The notes below the pieces were generated by a model, which saw nothing but the letters and a program-made list of their open reading frames with translations, made no database searches and was not told the origin of the DNA. From assembly GCA_014190355.1 (NCBI GenBank), contig BJGH01000003.1, positions 95,315-159,314 on the forward strand: a stretch of DNA of 64,000 bases, read 5' to 3'. The position numbers were made by a program, and so were the translations under genes. Source of the stretch: Alphaproteobacteria bacterium. GTDB lineage: Bacteria > Pseudomonadota > Alphaproteobacteria > Rickettsiales > UBA1997. Below are positions 1 to 9,333 of this stretch, piece after piece. The number at the start of each line of letters is the position of its first letter. The stretch's first letter is position 1.

Positions 1-327
1 AATCTCAGTATTGTAATATGTTACGTTATCTTGGTCTGAATATTTTGCTCTACCTTTGGCTTTGTTAAAATCAAAGAATATTTCCGGTGCAACAAAAAAT
101 TTATTAAAATTAAAAGCATACTTATAATTTAATCCACCAGAAAAACTTGTGGTTTTGCTATAGCTATCAAATTCTTTGGGACGCTCATTATGTTCAGTGA
201 TAAGAGAAAATAGTTCGACTTCAGTATTAATTAGATTTAAACCAATATAATTCCCTTGGGTCTTAGCATTAGCAGCACTGCTAATAATTGAGAATAAAGT
301 AATAAGAGCAATTAAAATTTTTTTCAT
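1..327 (-). CDS. Outer-membrane beta-barrel-like protein (C-terminus outside window)
   Basis: Reading the minus strand from an ATG at 327 gives 109 codons with no stop, running off the left edge of the window. The N-terminus is a typical signal peptide: Lys-Lys-Lys, then ILIALITLFSIISSAANA, with a likely cleavage after the Ala-Asn-Ala. What follows has alternating polar and hydrophobic residues with aromatics (GNYIGLNLINTEVELF, SGGLNYKYAFNF, FFVAPEIFFDF), as in small porin or opacity-like barrels common on Rickettsiales surfaces. The barrel call is inference from this pattern only, because the C-terminal strands and the terminal aromatic residue lie outside the window. It sits 92 bp downstream of coaBC on the same strand, so co-transcription is possible but not shown. 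Confidence 0.6.
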   Translation of the reverse strand, partial: MKKILIALITLFSIISSAANAKTQGNYIGLNLINTEVELFSLITEHNERPKEFDSYSKTTSFSGGLNYKYAFNFNKFFVAPEIFFDFNKAKGRAKYSDQDNVTYYNTEI

Positions 328-419
328 AGTTTATAAAATTGATATTATTAGGAAAATTACTTTGTTAGAATTAATATAACCTTTCAAATTTTAAAAAAAA
401 AACCTTTTTTGTCAATACT

Positions 420-1625
420 TTATTTAAAAAGAAAATCTTTTATTTTATGCAAAATAACAATAGCTAAATCTTTTTTACTAACTCTTCCAAGATCAACAAT
501 TTTTGATGATATTGAAAAATTACGCTCAACAATAACAGCTTTGGTCAATTCACTGCCAAAAATTGTTCCTTGCTCAATATCATTTGCAATCAATAAATCA
601 CAATTTTTTTTGATTAATTTATCTTGAGCATTAACCACCAAATCATGACTTTCGGCACAAAAACCGATAACCATTTTTGGGCGATTGGGGCTGTTTCCAA
701 CAAATTCTAAAATATCAGGATTTAATTCAAATTCCAATGCTAAATTTTTAATAATATTTTTTTTAATTTTATCATAGCTAGGATTTTTAACCTTAAAATC
801 TGCTACCGCTGCACAGCCAATAAAGACGTCAATTCCTTCAAGATTTTCTTTAACAACCTCAAACATTTCTTGGGCATTTACAACTCGTTTAATGTTAGTT
901 GATTCAAGAGGAATGGGTAAATTAATATTTCCAGCAATCATTGTTACTTGGGCATTGGCTTGCTTTAAAATTTTTGCCAAAGCAATTCCTTGTTTTCCTG
1001 AAGAATTATTGCCAATAAAACGAACACTATCAATCATTTCACGAGTTGATCCTGCGGTAATTAAAATTTTCTTACCACTTAATAAATTTTCAATTGCCAA
1101 AAAATTTTCTATTTCATCAAAAATTTTTTCAATATTTGCCATTTTGCCAATTCCTACTTCACCGCAAGCCAGTAGATCATTTTCTGGCTCAATAATTTCA
1201 ATACCAAGTTCATTTAATTTTTCAAGATTTTGCTGAGTAACCTCATTTAACCACATCTTTTCGTTCATTGCTGGGGCAAGAATAATTTTTTTATCACTTG
1301 CCAAAACTACGCAAGAAGCCAAATCATCAGCATTACCATGGGCAATTTTCGCAATAAAATCAGCACTTGCAGGGGCAATTACAATTAAATCATTTTCACG
1401 AGCTAATTTGATATGACCCATCTTGACCTCATCATCAAGAGCAAAAAGATGATGATAGGTTGGAGTTGAAGATAATGATGAAACCAATAACGGAGATATA
1501 AACTCACTTGCCGATTTTGTTAAAATGCAATTAACCTGATAGTTTTTTTTTCGTAACAAACGAATTAGATCTAATGTTTTATAACATGCAACACTACCAG
1601 TAATTATTACTAAAATTTTTTTCAT
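420..1625 (-). CDS. coaBC: Bifunctional phosphopantothenoylcysteine decarboxylase / phosphopantothenate-cysteine ligase
   Basis: CoaBC makes 4'-phosphopantetheine for coenzyme A in two steps: it ligates cysteine to phosphopantothenate, then decarboxylates the product. The 401-residue length is normal. The N-terminal flavoprotein decarboxylase domain (about 1-180) shows the active His in the GHIKLA segment (His71), the PAMNEKMW motif (118-125) and the catalytic Cys in [12 protein letters not shown] (Cys154). The ligase domain starts near 186 with [19 protein letters not shown] and includes AAVADFKV. I start it at the ATG at 1625, because that ATG overlaps the ruvB stop as ATGA, a classic coupled junction. 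A start seven codons upstream (1646) is also open. It is the last gene of a ruvA-ruvB-coaBC run. Confidence 0.95.
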   Translation of the reverse strand: MKKILVIITGSVACYKTLDLIRLLRKKNYQVNCILTKSASEFISPLLVSSLSSTPTYHHLFALDDEVKMGHIKLARENDLIVIAPASADFIAKIAHGNADDLASCVVLASDKKIILAPAMNEKMWLNEVTQQNLEKLNELGIEIIEPENDLLACGEVGIGKMANIEKIFDEIENFLAIENLLSGKKILITAGSTREMIDSVRFIGNNSSGKQGIALAKILKQANAQVTMIAGNINLPIPLESTNIKRVVNAQEMFEVVKENLEGIDVFIGCAAVADFKVKNPSYDKIKKNIIKNLALEFELNPDILEFVGNSPNRPKMVIGFCAESHDLVVNAQDKLIKKNCDLLIANDIEQGTIFGSELTKAVIVERNFSISSKIVDLGRVSKKDLAIVILHKIKDFLFK

Positions 1626-2641
1626 AGAATTTTTAAGATTGCCCAAGTTTTTTCGGTAATAACTCTGCCTCGTGGAGTTTTTTCAATAAAACCCTGCTGA
1701 ATTAAATATGGCTCAATACTATCTTCAATGGTATCTTTTTCATCACCAATTGCAAAAGCAATAGTTTCTATGCCAACTGGTCCACCTCGATAATTTTGAG
1801 CAATAAAACGAAGATAACGATGATCTGAAGCATCAAGCCCGTGACTATCAATTTCTAAACAATGCAAAGCGTAATTAGTAACCGCTAAATCAATTTGATT
1901 TTTATCGCTATCGGTAGCATAATCTCTAACTCTTTTAAGCAAACGAATAGCAATTCTAGGAGTTCCTCGAGAACGCTTGGCAATTTCATTGCAAGCTTGT
2001 TGTTCAATACCAATATTTAAAATTTTGGCATCTCTTAAAACTATCTGCTCTAACTCTTGAGTGTTATAAAAATTAATTCTAAGCGGAATACCAAAACGAT
2101 CTTTTAAAGGATTAGCAATCAGACCAATTCGTGTTGTTGCCCCAACTAGGGTAAATTTTGGTAAATCAATTTTAATTGCCCGAGCACTTGGTCCTTCGCC
2201 AATGATGATGTCTAACTTATAATCTTCCATTGCTGAATACAAAACCTCTTCAACATTTTTATTCAAACGATGAATCTCGTCGATAAACAAAACATCACCC
2301 TGCTGAAGATTTGTTAAAATTGCTGCTAAATCGCCTGATTTGGAAATAACAGGTCCAGAAGTGCTTTTAAAGCCAACTCCCATTTCGTGGGCAATTATTT
2401 GCGCTAAAGTTGTTTTGCCAAGCCCTGGGGGTCCATGAAACAAAGCATGATCCAAACATTCACCTCGAGATTTAGCTGAACGAATAAAAACTTCAAGATT
2501 TTCTTTTAACTTTTCTTGCCCTAAAAAATCTTTGAGATATGACGGACGAAGACTCAATTCAGTAACTTCATTGTCAATTAAATTAGGATCGAGAATTGTT
2601 CCTTTACTTGCTAGATTGGTTGCTAAATTGGTTTGCTTCAT
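1622..2641 (-). CDS. ruvB: Holliday junction branch-migration helicase RuvB
   Basis: RuvB is the AAA+ motor that forms hexameric rings on DNA and, with RuvA, drives branch migration of Holliday junctions. The 339-residue protein has the Walker A GPPGLGKT (70-77), the Walker B DEIH (121-124), the sensor/arginine-finger segment GATTR (167-171), RGTPRIA, and a C-terminal winged helix. Length and domain order are normal. It follows ruvA by 62 bp on the same strand, and its stop codon overlaps the coaBC start, so the three genes probably form one transcript. Nothing unusual was seen. Confidence 0.97.
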   Translation of the reverse strand: MKQTNLATNLASKGTILDPNLIDNEVTELSLRPSYLKDFLGQEKLKENLEVFIRSAKSRGECLDHALFHGPPGLGKTTLAQIIAHEMGVGFKSTSGPVISKSGDLAAILTNLQQGDVLFIDEIHRLNKNVEEVLYSAMEDYKLDIIIGEGPSARAIKIDLPKFTLVGATTRIGLIANPLKDRFGIPLRINFYNTQELEQIVLRDAKILNIGIEQQACNEIAKRSRGTPRIAIRLLKRVRDYATDSDKNQIDLAVTNYALHCLEIDSHGLDASDHRYLRFIAQNYRGGPVGIETIAFAIGDEKDTIEDSIEPYLIQQGFIEKTPRGRVITEKTWAILKIL

Positions 2642-2703
2642 AATTTATAATTCTCAATATTTTTAACTATGTTATAATTAATTTTCTTTAAAATTGTTAA
2701 TCC

Positions 2704-3330
2704 TTATCTTTTTTTAGCAAGCTCTCTTAAGCTTGAGGTAATAAGATTTTCAAGGGTAATATCTTGATTTTCAGCACTTAAAAAATCAAGAACTTTTAAA
2801 CAATCATGTTTTTTGTAACCAAGATTTTCTAATGCTGAAAGGGCATCTTGCATAACCTGACTTAAACTTAAAGTTTGGTTAGCAACGCTTGAGATATCAA
2901 AACCTGCTAGATCAATTCCAAGCTTTTGCGGAGAATTTTTTAATTCAGTAGTTAATCTTGAAGCCAATTTAGGACCAATTCCCGAAATTTTGCTAAAGGT
3001 TTTGGTATCATTTGCAACCAGTGCTTTAGCAAGCTCATCGATATTTAAAGCACTAAGAATTTTTTGAGCCATTTTTGCTCCAACACCCTGCACTTTTAAT
3101 AATTCCATAAACCAGATTTTTTCAATACCACTTGCAAAGCCAAATAGCTCAATAGCATCTTCCTTAACTCTTGTTTCAATTACCAAGCTAATTTTGCTAT
3201 TAGCAGGATACTGACGAATGTAACCAGCAGTTTTATGTGAAATATGGACAACATAACCTACCCCATTAACATCAATAATACAATGATCATCGCTAACTTG
3301 ATCAATTATTCCTGAAAGTTTACCAATCAT
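2704..3330 (-). CDS. ruvA: Holliday junction recognition protein RuvA
   Basis: RuvA binds four-way DNA junctions as a tetramer and loads RuvB. The 208-residue protein starts with the OB-fold domain (MIGKLSGIIDQV, ELFGFA) and has the paired helix-hairpin-helix segments (VQGVGAKMAQKIL and ISGIGPKLASRL, about 80-130). A C-terminal three-helix RuvB-contact domain (ALENLGYKK) follows a linker. It lies directly upstream of ruvB; ruvC is not in the window. It is divergent from lipB, with 95 bp between the two starts for both promoters. Confidence 0.96.
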   Translation of the reverse strand: MIGKLSGIIDQVSDDHCIIDVNGVGYVVHISHKTAGYIRQYPANSKISLVIETRVKEDAIELFGFASGIEKIWFMELLKVQGVGAKMAQKILSALNIDELAKALVANDTKTFSKISGIGPKLASRLTTELKNSPQKLGIDLAGFDISSVANQTLSLSQVMQDALSALENLGYKKHDCLKVLDFLSAENQDITLENLITSSLRELAKKR

Positions 3331-3425
3331 ATTTTTTATTATTAAAGATTAAATACCCTAGATTTCCTTATTCCAATTTACATTTAAACAATTTAAAATC
3401 TAGTTTAAATTTTAAAACAAATTTT

Positions 3426-4115
3426 ATGAATAAAGCGAACTTCAATAAATTTATCAATGATCTTGAATGGCAATTTAGTGATAATTTAGTTGATTTTGAA
3501 GAAGCGTTGGAATTTATGACTTCTCGCGTTGACAAAATTATCAACCATCAAGCTAAGTCGTTAATCTGGGTTTTGGAACATCCTGCACTATACACCGCAG
3601 GAATTAGTGCCAAACCTCAAGACATACTAAACATCACTGATCAAAAAATTTATCAAACCAATCGCGGTGGAAAATACACCTATCATTGCCCTGGTATGAA
3701 AATTATCTATGTCATGATTGACTTAAAAAAATTTTTCTACCCCAATCAACCAGATGTTGCAAAATTCATTAACTTTCTTGAAATCTGGATTATTGATCTT
3801 TTAAAATATTATCAAATTACTGCTGAAATTCGAAAAGATAGAGTAGGAATTTGGGTTGAAACCAAAAAAGGTGATTCGTCAAGTGAAAAAAAAATTTCAG
3901 CAATTGGTATTAAGTTAAAAAAATGGGTTAGTTATCATGGAATTGCCTTAAATATCGACTGCGATTTAACAGGGTTTCAACGTATTATTCCCTGCGGTAT
4001 TAAAGAATTTGGGGTAACATCATTTGCCGATCTTGGCAAAAAGATTGATAATAATTTTAACTTAATTTTACAGCAAAGTTTTAATAATAACTTACTTGAA
4101 AAGTTACCACTATAA
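3426..4115 (+). CDS. lipB: Octanoyl-ACP:protein octanoyltransferase LipB
   Basis: LipB moves octanoyl groups from acyl carrier protein to lipoyl domains, the first step of lipoate assembly, and would serve the dehydrogenase complexes that also need the lpdA product encoded at 48200. The catalytic Lys (Lys156, in KISAIGIKLKKWVSYHG) and acyl-accepting Cys (Cys190, in RIIPCGIKEFGVTS) are present. The substrate-pocket motif usually reads RGGxxTYHGPGQ; here it is RGGKYTYHCPGM, so a Gly is replaced by Cys (residue 88) and a Gln by Met (91). The length of 229 residues is normal. The catalytic pair being intact argues for function. Confidence 0.93.
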   Translation: MNKANFNKFINDLEWQFSDNLVDFEEALEFMTSRVDKIINHQAKSLIWVLEHPALYTAGISAKPQDILNITDQKIYQTNRGGKYTYHCPGMKIIYVMIDLKKFFYPNQPDVAKFINFLEIWIIDLLKYYQITAEIRKDRVGIWVETKKGDSSSEKKISAIGIKLKKWVSYHGIALNIDCDLTGFQRIIPCGIKEFGVTSFADLGKKIDNNFNLILQQSFNNNLLEKLPL

Positions 4116-4197
4116 TTAAATTTATATGACAAAAACTTTTACTAAATCCGTTTTAATTGATCAGATTTTCTAAATTATGATATTTCCTTCAAAATAA

Positions 4198-4227
4198 GTT
4201 AGCTATTAAATTATAAATCAAGCTAAC
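4198..4227. terminator. Hairpin between convergent lipB and GNAT genes
   Basis: A 7-bp perfect inverted repeat (GTTAGCT and AGCTAAC) with a 16-nt loop lies in the 142-bp gap between two converging genes. The stem is short and only a loose T-rich stretch follows, so a terminator role is an inference from position. Confidence 0.3.
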
Positions 4228-4257
4228 AATAGATAATCTCCTTTTAGAATTATAACT

Positions 4258-4704
4258 TTACAAATCTTTTACAAAATGAAAACCTCTTATATAAAAACCT
4301 TCATTAAAGTAAAGTGAATGTGAGCGTTTATTTTCAGTATATGAATCCAGAACAATTTTAATGCATTGTTGTTTTAGAGCAATGATTTCTAAATATTGTA
4401 AAATTTTTTTACCAATGCCATTACTTCGAAATTTTTCGTTCACAATTAAATTTGAAACTTGCAAATATCTTCCGCAATAAAACATTCTTGATACCCAAAA
4501 ACCTGCAACACCCAAAAGCTCCAAACCATTATCGCTCTCGTTAAATGCTAACAACATCTGATAGTCATTTCTTTTAATCATCTCCTCTAGCGTTTCTTCA
4601 AAAATTAATTGGTCTAAATTTAAATGCTGATAATGTTTAAAAATTAGCTCATAGGCAATTTTCATTTCTTTAGAATTTTTAGCAATTTTAAAAATAATTT
4701 CCAT
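4258..4704 (-). CDS. GNAT family N-acetyltransferase
   Basis: This 148-residue protein has the GNAT fold. The acetyl-CoA pyrophosphate loop is seen in the segment VNEKFRSNGIGKKIL (R-x-x-G-x-G), followed by LEIIALKQQCIKIVLDSY and a C-terminal YFNEGF, which matches the usual 'Y-x-x-x-G-F' end of the fold. The substrate cannot be told from sequence. It begins 24 bp after the murC stop on the same strand and is probably co-transcribed with it. No known role links it to peptidoglycan, so the pairing may be incidental. Confidence 0.8.
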   Translation of the reverse strand: MEIIFKIAKNSKEMKIAYELIFKHYQHLNLDQLIFEETLEEMIKRNDYQMLLAFNESDNGLELLGVAGFWVSRMFYCGRYLQVSNLIVNEKFRSNGIGKKILQYLEIIALKQQCIKIVLDSYTENKRSHSLYFNEGFYIRGFHFVKDL

Positions 4705-4728
4705 GATTATAAAATTAATTAAAATAAA

Positions 4729-6162
4729 TTATAAAGTTTGTAATTGCTCTTGCAATTTACTCGCCCATGAGGTTATGGTTCCAGCACCACAACAAAAAAC
4801 TAAATCTCCTGATTTAATCAATGGTTTTAATAAACCCGCTAAATCATTTTCATTGTTAAGTTTAATAACATTGCTATGTCCAGCTTTTTTTATTCCGGCA
4901 ATTAAGCTATCTTGATTAATTCCTGCAATTACTGATTGTGAAGCTGCATAAATATCAGCAACAATAACTATATTTGCATCAAAGAAAGCATTACAAAACT
5001 CATTAAACAAATCTCTAACACGAGAATATTTGTGAGGCTGAACCACGCAAATAACTTGTTGATTTTTTCCAACCAAATCTCTCGCTCCTTTTAGTGTAGT
5101 TTTAATTTCAGTTGGATGATGGCCGTAATCATCAATTATTGAAACTCCATTAAATTCACCAACTTTAGTGAATCTTTGTTTAACACCATTAAATTCTGCT
5201 AAACCTTGTTTAATTTGATTATTATCTAAACCTAAAAATTTACCGATAGCAATTGCTGACAAAGCGTTACATGCATTGTGTTTACCATATATTGGCATTT
5301 TAATTTGATTAATTTCTTGACCATTTTTAAAAACCGCGTCAAATGTTAAACCGTTGATATCCATAACAATATTTTTAGCAACTAGATCAGCAATACCAAT
5401 CATTTGGTAATTAATTGAATAGCTTAACAAATTATTTTTTGATACTTTAAGCTTTTGGTAAATTTTATTGGCCTCAATATCATCAATACAAATTGCACAT
5501 ATCCCATCATCACCAATTTGTTGAACATATTTTTCAAAACAAGCTTTTTGTTTCTCAAAACTACCCTGATACCCCACAAATTCCAAATGCTCAGCTTCAA
5601 TATTGGTAACTACCCCGATTTTAGTTGGCAAATTTATGAAGCTCGCATCAGATTCATCTGATTCAGCAACTAAATATTTACCCTCACCTATTTTTGAATT
5701 ACTTTGAAAATAATGAATTATTCCACCATTTATTACTGTTGGTTTTAAACCAGCAACATCTAACAATACGGAAATCATGCCAGTTGTGCTAGTTTTGCCA
5801 TGTGTTCCTGCTACCGTAATTCCGATATATTCCTCCATGATCAATGCCAATAATTGAGCTCTAGTAATAATTAAAATATTTCTTTTTTGTGCTTCTAAAA
5901 TTTCAGGATTATCATTTTTTATAATTGAAGTTTTAACAACTAAAGATATGTCCTTATCAATATTCTTAGCGTCATGACCAACAAAATATTCAACTCCGGC
6001 ATTTTTTAACTTTTCAGTAAGATAATTTTCACGCAAATCCGAACCACACACCTTAACACCCCACTGCCTCAAAATAAATGCCAGCGCACTCATTCCTATT
6101 CCCCCAACACCAATAAAATGGATTTTGCTCTGCTGTTTTAATTGCTTAATATTTAAATTCAT
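4729..6162 (-). CDS. murC: UDP-N-acetylmuramate-L-alanine ligase MurC
   Basis: MurC adds the first amino acid, L-alanine, to UDP-MurNAc in the cytoplasm, using ATP. The 477-residue protein shows the N-terminal nucleotide-sugar loop (FIGVGGIGMSALA), the ATP loop GTHGKTST (119-126), NIEAEHLEF, and the C-terminal IDDYGHHPTEI, all diagnostic for MurC over MurD/E/F. With murB (56160), mreB and mreC (29513-31431) and an LD-carboxypeptidase (33121), it indicates that this organism makes a murein wall. In many bacteria murC and murB are neighbours; here they are about 50 kb apart. Confidence 0.97.
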   Translation of the reverse strand: MNLNIKQLKQQSKIHFIGVGGIGMSALAFILRQWGVKVCGSDLRENYLTEKLKNAGVEYFVGHDAKNIDKDISLVVKTSIIKNDNPEILEAQKRNILIITRAQLLALIMEEYIGITVAGTHGKTSTTGMISVLLDVAGLKPTVINGGIIHYFQSNSKIGEGKYLVAESDESDASFINLPTKIGVVTNIEAEHLEFVGYQGSFEKQKACFEKYVQQIGDDGICAICIDDIEANKIYQKLKVSKNNLLSYSINYQMIGIADLVAKNIVMDINGLTFDAVFKNGQEINQIKMPIYGKHNACNALSAIAIGKFLGLDNNQIKQGLAEFNGVKQRFTKVGEFNGVSIIDDYGHHPTEIKTTLKGARDLVGKNQQVICVVQPHKYSRVRDLFNEFCNAFFDANIVIVADIYAASQSVIAGINQDSLIAGIKKAGHSNVIKLNNENDLAGLLKPLIKSGDLVFCCGAGTITSWASKLQEQLQTL

Positions 6163-6258
6163 ATTTTTTAAAATAGTAGTTTATCCTTAAACTTAAATAA
6201 ATTATTTTTGACTATTAAAAACATTAAAATTTATTTGTAAAACAAAAAATGCATAAAA

Positions 6259-6894
6259 ATGGCAATAAACAAAGCTAAAAAAAACATTAATGAGATTTTT
6301 AAAATCTTACAAAAAGAAAATCCTCATCCCAAAACTGAATTAATATATCACAACAACTACACCCTCCTTGTTGCAGTGATTCTCTCAGCCCAAACCACCG
6401 ATATTGCAGTTAACAAAGCTACCAAAGAATTATTTAAAATTGCTGATACTGCACAAAAAATGTTAACTCTTGGTGAAAATAAGTTAAAAAAATATATTGC
6501 TAATATTGGTCTTTACAATGCCAAGGCAAAAAATGTTATCAAAATGTCTGAAATTTTAATTGAAAAATTTAATAGCCAAGTTCCCAATAATTTCGACGAT
6601 TTACAAAACCTTCCTGGAGTTGGAAGAAAAACCGCTAATGTTGTCTTGAATTGTGCTTTTAATCAGCCAACAATTGCTGTTGATACTCATGTTTACCGTC
6701 TGGCTCATCGCTTAGGTTTTGTCAAAAATAAAAATTTATTAGAAACTGAACTTGCTCTTCTTAAAATCATTCCTAAAGATTATTTGCAACACGCTCATCA
6801 TTGGCTTATTTTGCATGGAAGATATACATGCAAAGCCCAAAAACCCAATTGCCATGACTGCAAAATTAAAGATCTATGTCTAAAAAATATTTAA
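6259..6894 (+). CDS. nth: Endonuclease III (DNA glycosylase/AP lyase)
   Basis: Endonuclease III removes oxidised pyrimidines and nicks abasic sites in base-excision repair. The 211-residue protein carries the helix-hairpin-helix LPGVGRKTANVVLN (118-131) with the catalytic Lys124, the catalytic Asp142 in VDTHVYRLAHRLG, and a C-terminal [4Fe-4S] cluster site C-x6-C-x2-C-x5-C (Cys191, 198, 201, 207). All key residues are in place. It is transcribed away from murC, with 96 bp between the starts. Confidence 0.96.
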   Translation: MAINKAKKNINEIFKILQKENPHPKTELIYHNNYTLLVAVILSAQTTDIAVNKATKELFKIADTAQKMLTLGENKLKKYIANIGLYNAKAKNVIKMSEILIEKFNSQVPNNFDDLQNLPGVGRKTANVVLNCAFNQPTIAVDTHVYRLAHRLGFVKNKNLLETELALLKIIPKDYLQHAHHWLILHGRYTCKAQKPNCHDCKIKDLCLKNI

Positions 6895-6967
6895 AACAAC
6901 AGTTAATAATTTAGATTACTTCCAAATTAATATTTTATTTTTTCAATTAAAAATAACTAGATCCAAG

Positions 6968-6997
6968 GTTTTATAATCTTTAGTTTTATAATCTTTA
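6968..6997. repeat. Two tandem copies of a 15-bp unit
   Basis: The unit GTTTTATAATCTTTA occurs twice head to tail in the gap between the convergent nth gene and the 158-residue orphan. The copies are identical. Confidence 0.8.
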
Positions 6998-7045
6998 ATT
7001 GAACATAATAATTCTTATAAAGCTTCTGTAAATTCTTCACTTTAA

Positions 7046-7522
7046 TTAAGGTGCTACTGTAATTGGCTTTTGCCCTCTTAAATCAGATGCCGTTGGAGAT
7101 CTTGGACTATGGTTTGTATTATGATCATTGCCAGTAGAACTAGAACTTGAAGTTGCATGTTTGGAGCTTGCATTATTATCTCGCGATGAAATTACATGAT
7201 CTTTATTTGATCTTTGGTTATTTGAAGATTGATTATCATTTTGATTATTAGCTTGGCATTTTGATAATTGCTCTTGATAATTTTTATTAGTAAATGATAA
7301 AGCCCACAGTGAAAATGTTAAAAATGCCGATGGACCAACTATTAAAAATGAGATAGCAAAACTACCAATTACTCCTGCAAAAAACTGAGTTGCCACCATT
7401 GATACCCCAACAATTAGGCCTAAGGTTGAAAATAATACTCCAACAATTGATGAATCCCTATATCTTTTTAGTTGATTTAATTTCTTTTGATTATCTTGCA
7501 TAAAAAAATAGTTTATTAACAT
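7046..7522 (-). CDS. Orphan two-helix membrane protein with Ser/Asn-rich tail
   Basis: I do not recognise this 158-residue protein. About residues 28-80 form two hydrophobic segments (VGVLFSTLGLIVGVSMVATQ and a second one around GSFAISFLIVGPSAFLTFSL). They are followed by a low-complexity hydrophilic tail rich in Asn, Ser, His and Asp. The membrane hairpin with a long polar tail suggests an inner-membrane protein. A second ATG (7501) would remove only the first seven residues (MLINYFF). Its neighbour downstream of nth is convergent, and the gene upstream on the same strand is another orphan. Function unknown. Confidence 0.6.
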   Translation of the reverse strand: MLINYFFMQDNQKKLNQLKRYRDSSIVGVLFSTLGLIVGVSMVATQFFAGVIGSFAISFLIVGPSAFLTFSLWALSFTNKNYQEQLSKCQANNQNDNQSSNNQRSNKDHVISSRDNNASSKHATSSSSSTGNDHNTNHSPRSPTASDLRGQKPITVAP

Positions 7523-7611
7523 TAATTGTAATTTAATTACGAATATATTTGTTTATAATTAATTTAATAATCAAGATTTTTTAGAAATCACTTTGGTTTT
7601 GAAAAAAATTA

Positions 7612-9333
7612 TTAGATTGTCTGAGTTGGTTTTTTTAATTTAAAAAAATTTTCAGTAACCTTGTTACTAACATATGCCAACCTTAAACCAACTTTACTCC
7701 CATTTAATCGACCAGTAAGGATTTGATCTTCTTTATTTATTTTCTGAAAATAAAATGATAATTTCACCATTTCCTTAAGATCCGATTCAGTTAAATCTGG
7801 TTCATTTTTATCGTTCATTTCCTTATTAATAATATTTAAAATTTCCTTATTGTTAGTGATTCTATTGCCATCTTTATCAAGAAAATTTCCTAACCCGCCA
7901 TATTTTTTTGCAATTTTTATTGCCCTTTCAACAAGTTTATTATCTTTAATATCAGTTTTATTCATAGCTGTATGCAAATTTTGAGCAATTTTTTTAAATA
8001 TTTCTTCTTTGTCTTCATTTTCTGAGTTTTTGTAAACATCAGTTTTATATCTAAAATCTAGCCCCCTAATATATCCATTTGAATCTTTGTTAGAAATTTT
8101 TTTATGCAAAATTTCTTGAGAAGAAAAATAAGGTTTAACAAGAGTATATTCATCATGTTGTTCAGTTAAATATGGTGTTATTTTTTTGGAAGAATAATCA
8201 AGCAAACTTTTGTAAATTTTATCTGTTTCTTCAATATTTTTATTTTGCGTTTTTCTTGTAAAATCATTAGAATTACCAAAGAGAAATTTTTTATTTGACA
8301 TTAATTTAACTACTTCGGGCATTTTTTTATAACCAAGATATGCCCCGCAAAGCAAGCCCTTAATCCCTTTAATGCAATTATCTTTATCATTATCATTTAA
8401 TATTTCACTTTTAATTTTATTTAAAACTGAAGTTTTATAATTTTTTTTATCTAAAGTTTTTAAATCTCTTAAAAAATTAAAACCTTCACTTAACGCTTTA
8501 TATAAATCACTATCAAAATCTTTAGGTTCTATTTTTTCTCCTAAAATTGCTTTACCCATTTGTTTTTTCCATCTTTCAAATTGATAATTGTCAACATTAC
8601 CTTGTTCGACTTTTAATTTATCTAAAAATTTTATTCCTTCATCATTAGATTTTTTTAAATATTTTTCAAAAGAATCTGAATCAATAACACCTTGATGATT
8701 AATTAATTGATAAAGCATTGTAATATAAGCAACGCGTTGAGCAATAATCGAAGGCAATGATTCTGATTTTTCAAATTCTATCTTAGTAAATTTTTCAGTA
8801 GCTTTTTGTGCTAAATCTAAAGAAGTTGGAAAAAATAATAGCAAAAAACCACTGCCAATAAAACCTTCATCCATTTTTTGGCTTTGATTATTTTTTAGAT
8901 ATTTTTGGACCGCTTTTTCAATATCACCCTTAGATTTTATTAAAAAATTAAATTTTTCATACTCTTTTTTAAATTTATCTATTTGATTAAAATAATAATC
9001 TTGATCTGTTTTATTTAATGCATTTAAAGTTTTGAATTTAAGTTCTTTCATTTCTTCAAATATTTTTGTAGAATTTTCACTATTAAATATTTTTTTAATA
9101 CCAATTGAGGTAAAAAACCTATGACATTCTAATAAACCTCTAATCTTATCTTTAACATCATTTGAATTTGACTCGTTAGGATTAACTGGATTTTTTCTCA
9201 AAGTAATAGGTTTATTATATTGAGAGGGAGTATTATTTGTTTTTTGGGGTTGGGGTTGCGGTTGGGGTTGGGGTTGGGGATTGCGTTTAATAATTCTTGC
9301 AAATAAATTTAATAAATTTTTTGTAGTAAACAT
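7612..9333 (-). CDS. Large orphan protein with N-terminal Pro-Gln repeat
   Basis: This 573-residue protein is not recognised. After a short amphipathic start (MFTTKNLLNLFARIIKR) comes an alternating Pro-Gln tract encoded by CAACCC hexamers. The rest is a charged, Lys/Asn/Asp/Glu-rich, probably mostly helical protein without an evident signal peptide or transmembrane segment. One moderately hydrophobic patch (GFIGSGFLLLFFP, about residues 157-169) could be buried or membrane-touching. Uniform composition and an intact frame argue that it is a real gene. Such lineage-specific cytosolic proteins are often candidate secreted effectors in Rickettsiales, but nothing here proves secretion. Confidence 0.65.
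   Translation of the reverse strand: MFTTKNLLNLFARIIKRNPQPQPQPQPQPQKTNNTPSQYNKPITLRKNPVNPNESNSNDVKDKIRGLLECHRFFTSIGIKKIFNSENSTKIFEEMKELKFKTLNALNKTDQDYYFNQIDKFKKEYEKFNFLIKSKGDIEKAVQKYLKNNQSQKMDEGFIGSGFLLLFFPTSLDLAQKATEKFTKIEFEKSESLPSIIAQRVAYITMLYQLINHQGVIDSDSFEKYLKKSNDEGIKFLDKLKVEQGNVDNYQFERWKKQMGKAILGEKIEPKDFDSDLYKALSEGFNFLRDLKTLDKKNYKTSVLNKIKSEILNDNDKDNCIKGIKGLLCGAYLGYKKMPEVVKLMSNKKFLFGNSNDFTRKTQNKNIEETDKIYKSLLDYSSKKITPYLTEQHDEYTLVKPYFSSQEILHKKISNKDSNGYIRGLDFRYKTDVYKNSENEDKEEIFKKIAQNLHTAMNKTDIKDNKLVERAIKIAKKYGGLGNFLDKDGNRITNNKEILNIINKEMNDKNEPDLTESDLKEMVKLSFYFQKINKEDQILTGRLNGSKVGLRLAYVSNKVTENFFKLKKPTQTI
9246..9279 (+). repeat. GGGGTT hexamer tract (G-quadruplex-prone)
   Basis: The plus strand shows five G4 runs (starting at 9246, 9252, 9264, 9270, 9276), each followed by TT, with one interrupted unit (GCGG at 9258). 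It lies inside the orphan gene and encodes its Pro-Gln tract on the minus strand. Such G density is out of keeping with the surrounding AT-rich DNA. Confidence 0.85.

Noticed and set aside
892..1236. Plus-strand frame of 114 codons inside coaBC
   Set aside because: It is antisense to the well-supported coaBC gene and shows no family motif.
9246..9279. GGGGTT tract as contamination from a ciliate telomere
   Set aside because: It is short, interrupted by one variant unit, and embedded in frame in a gene whose composition matches the rest of the window.
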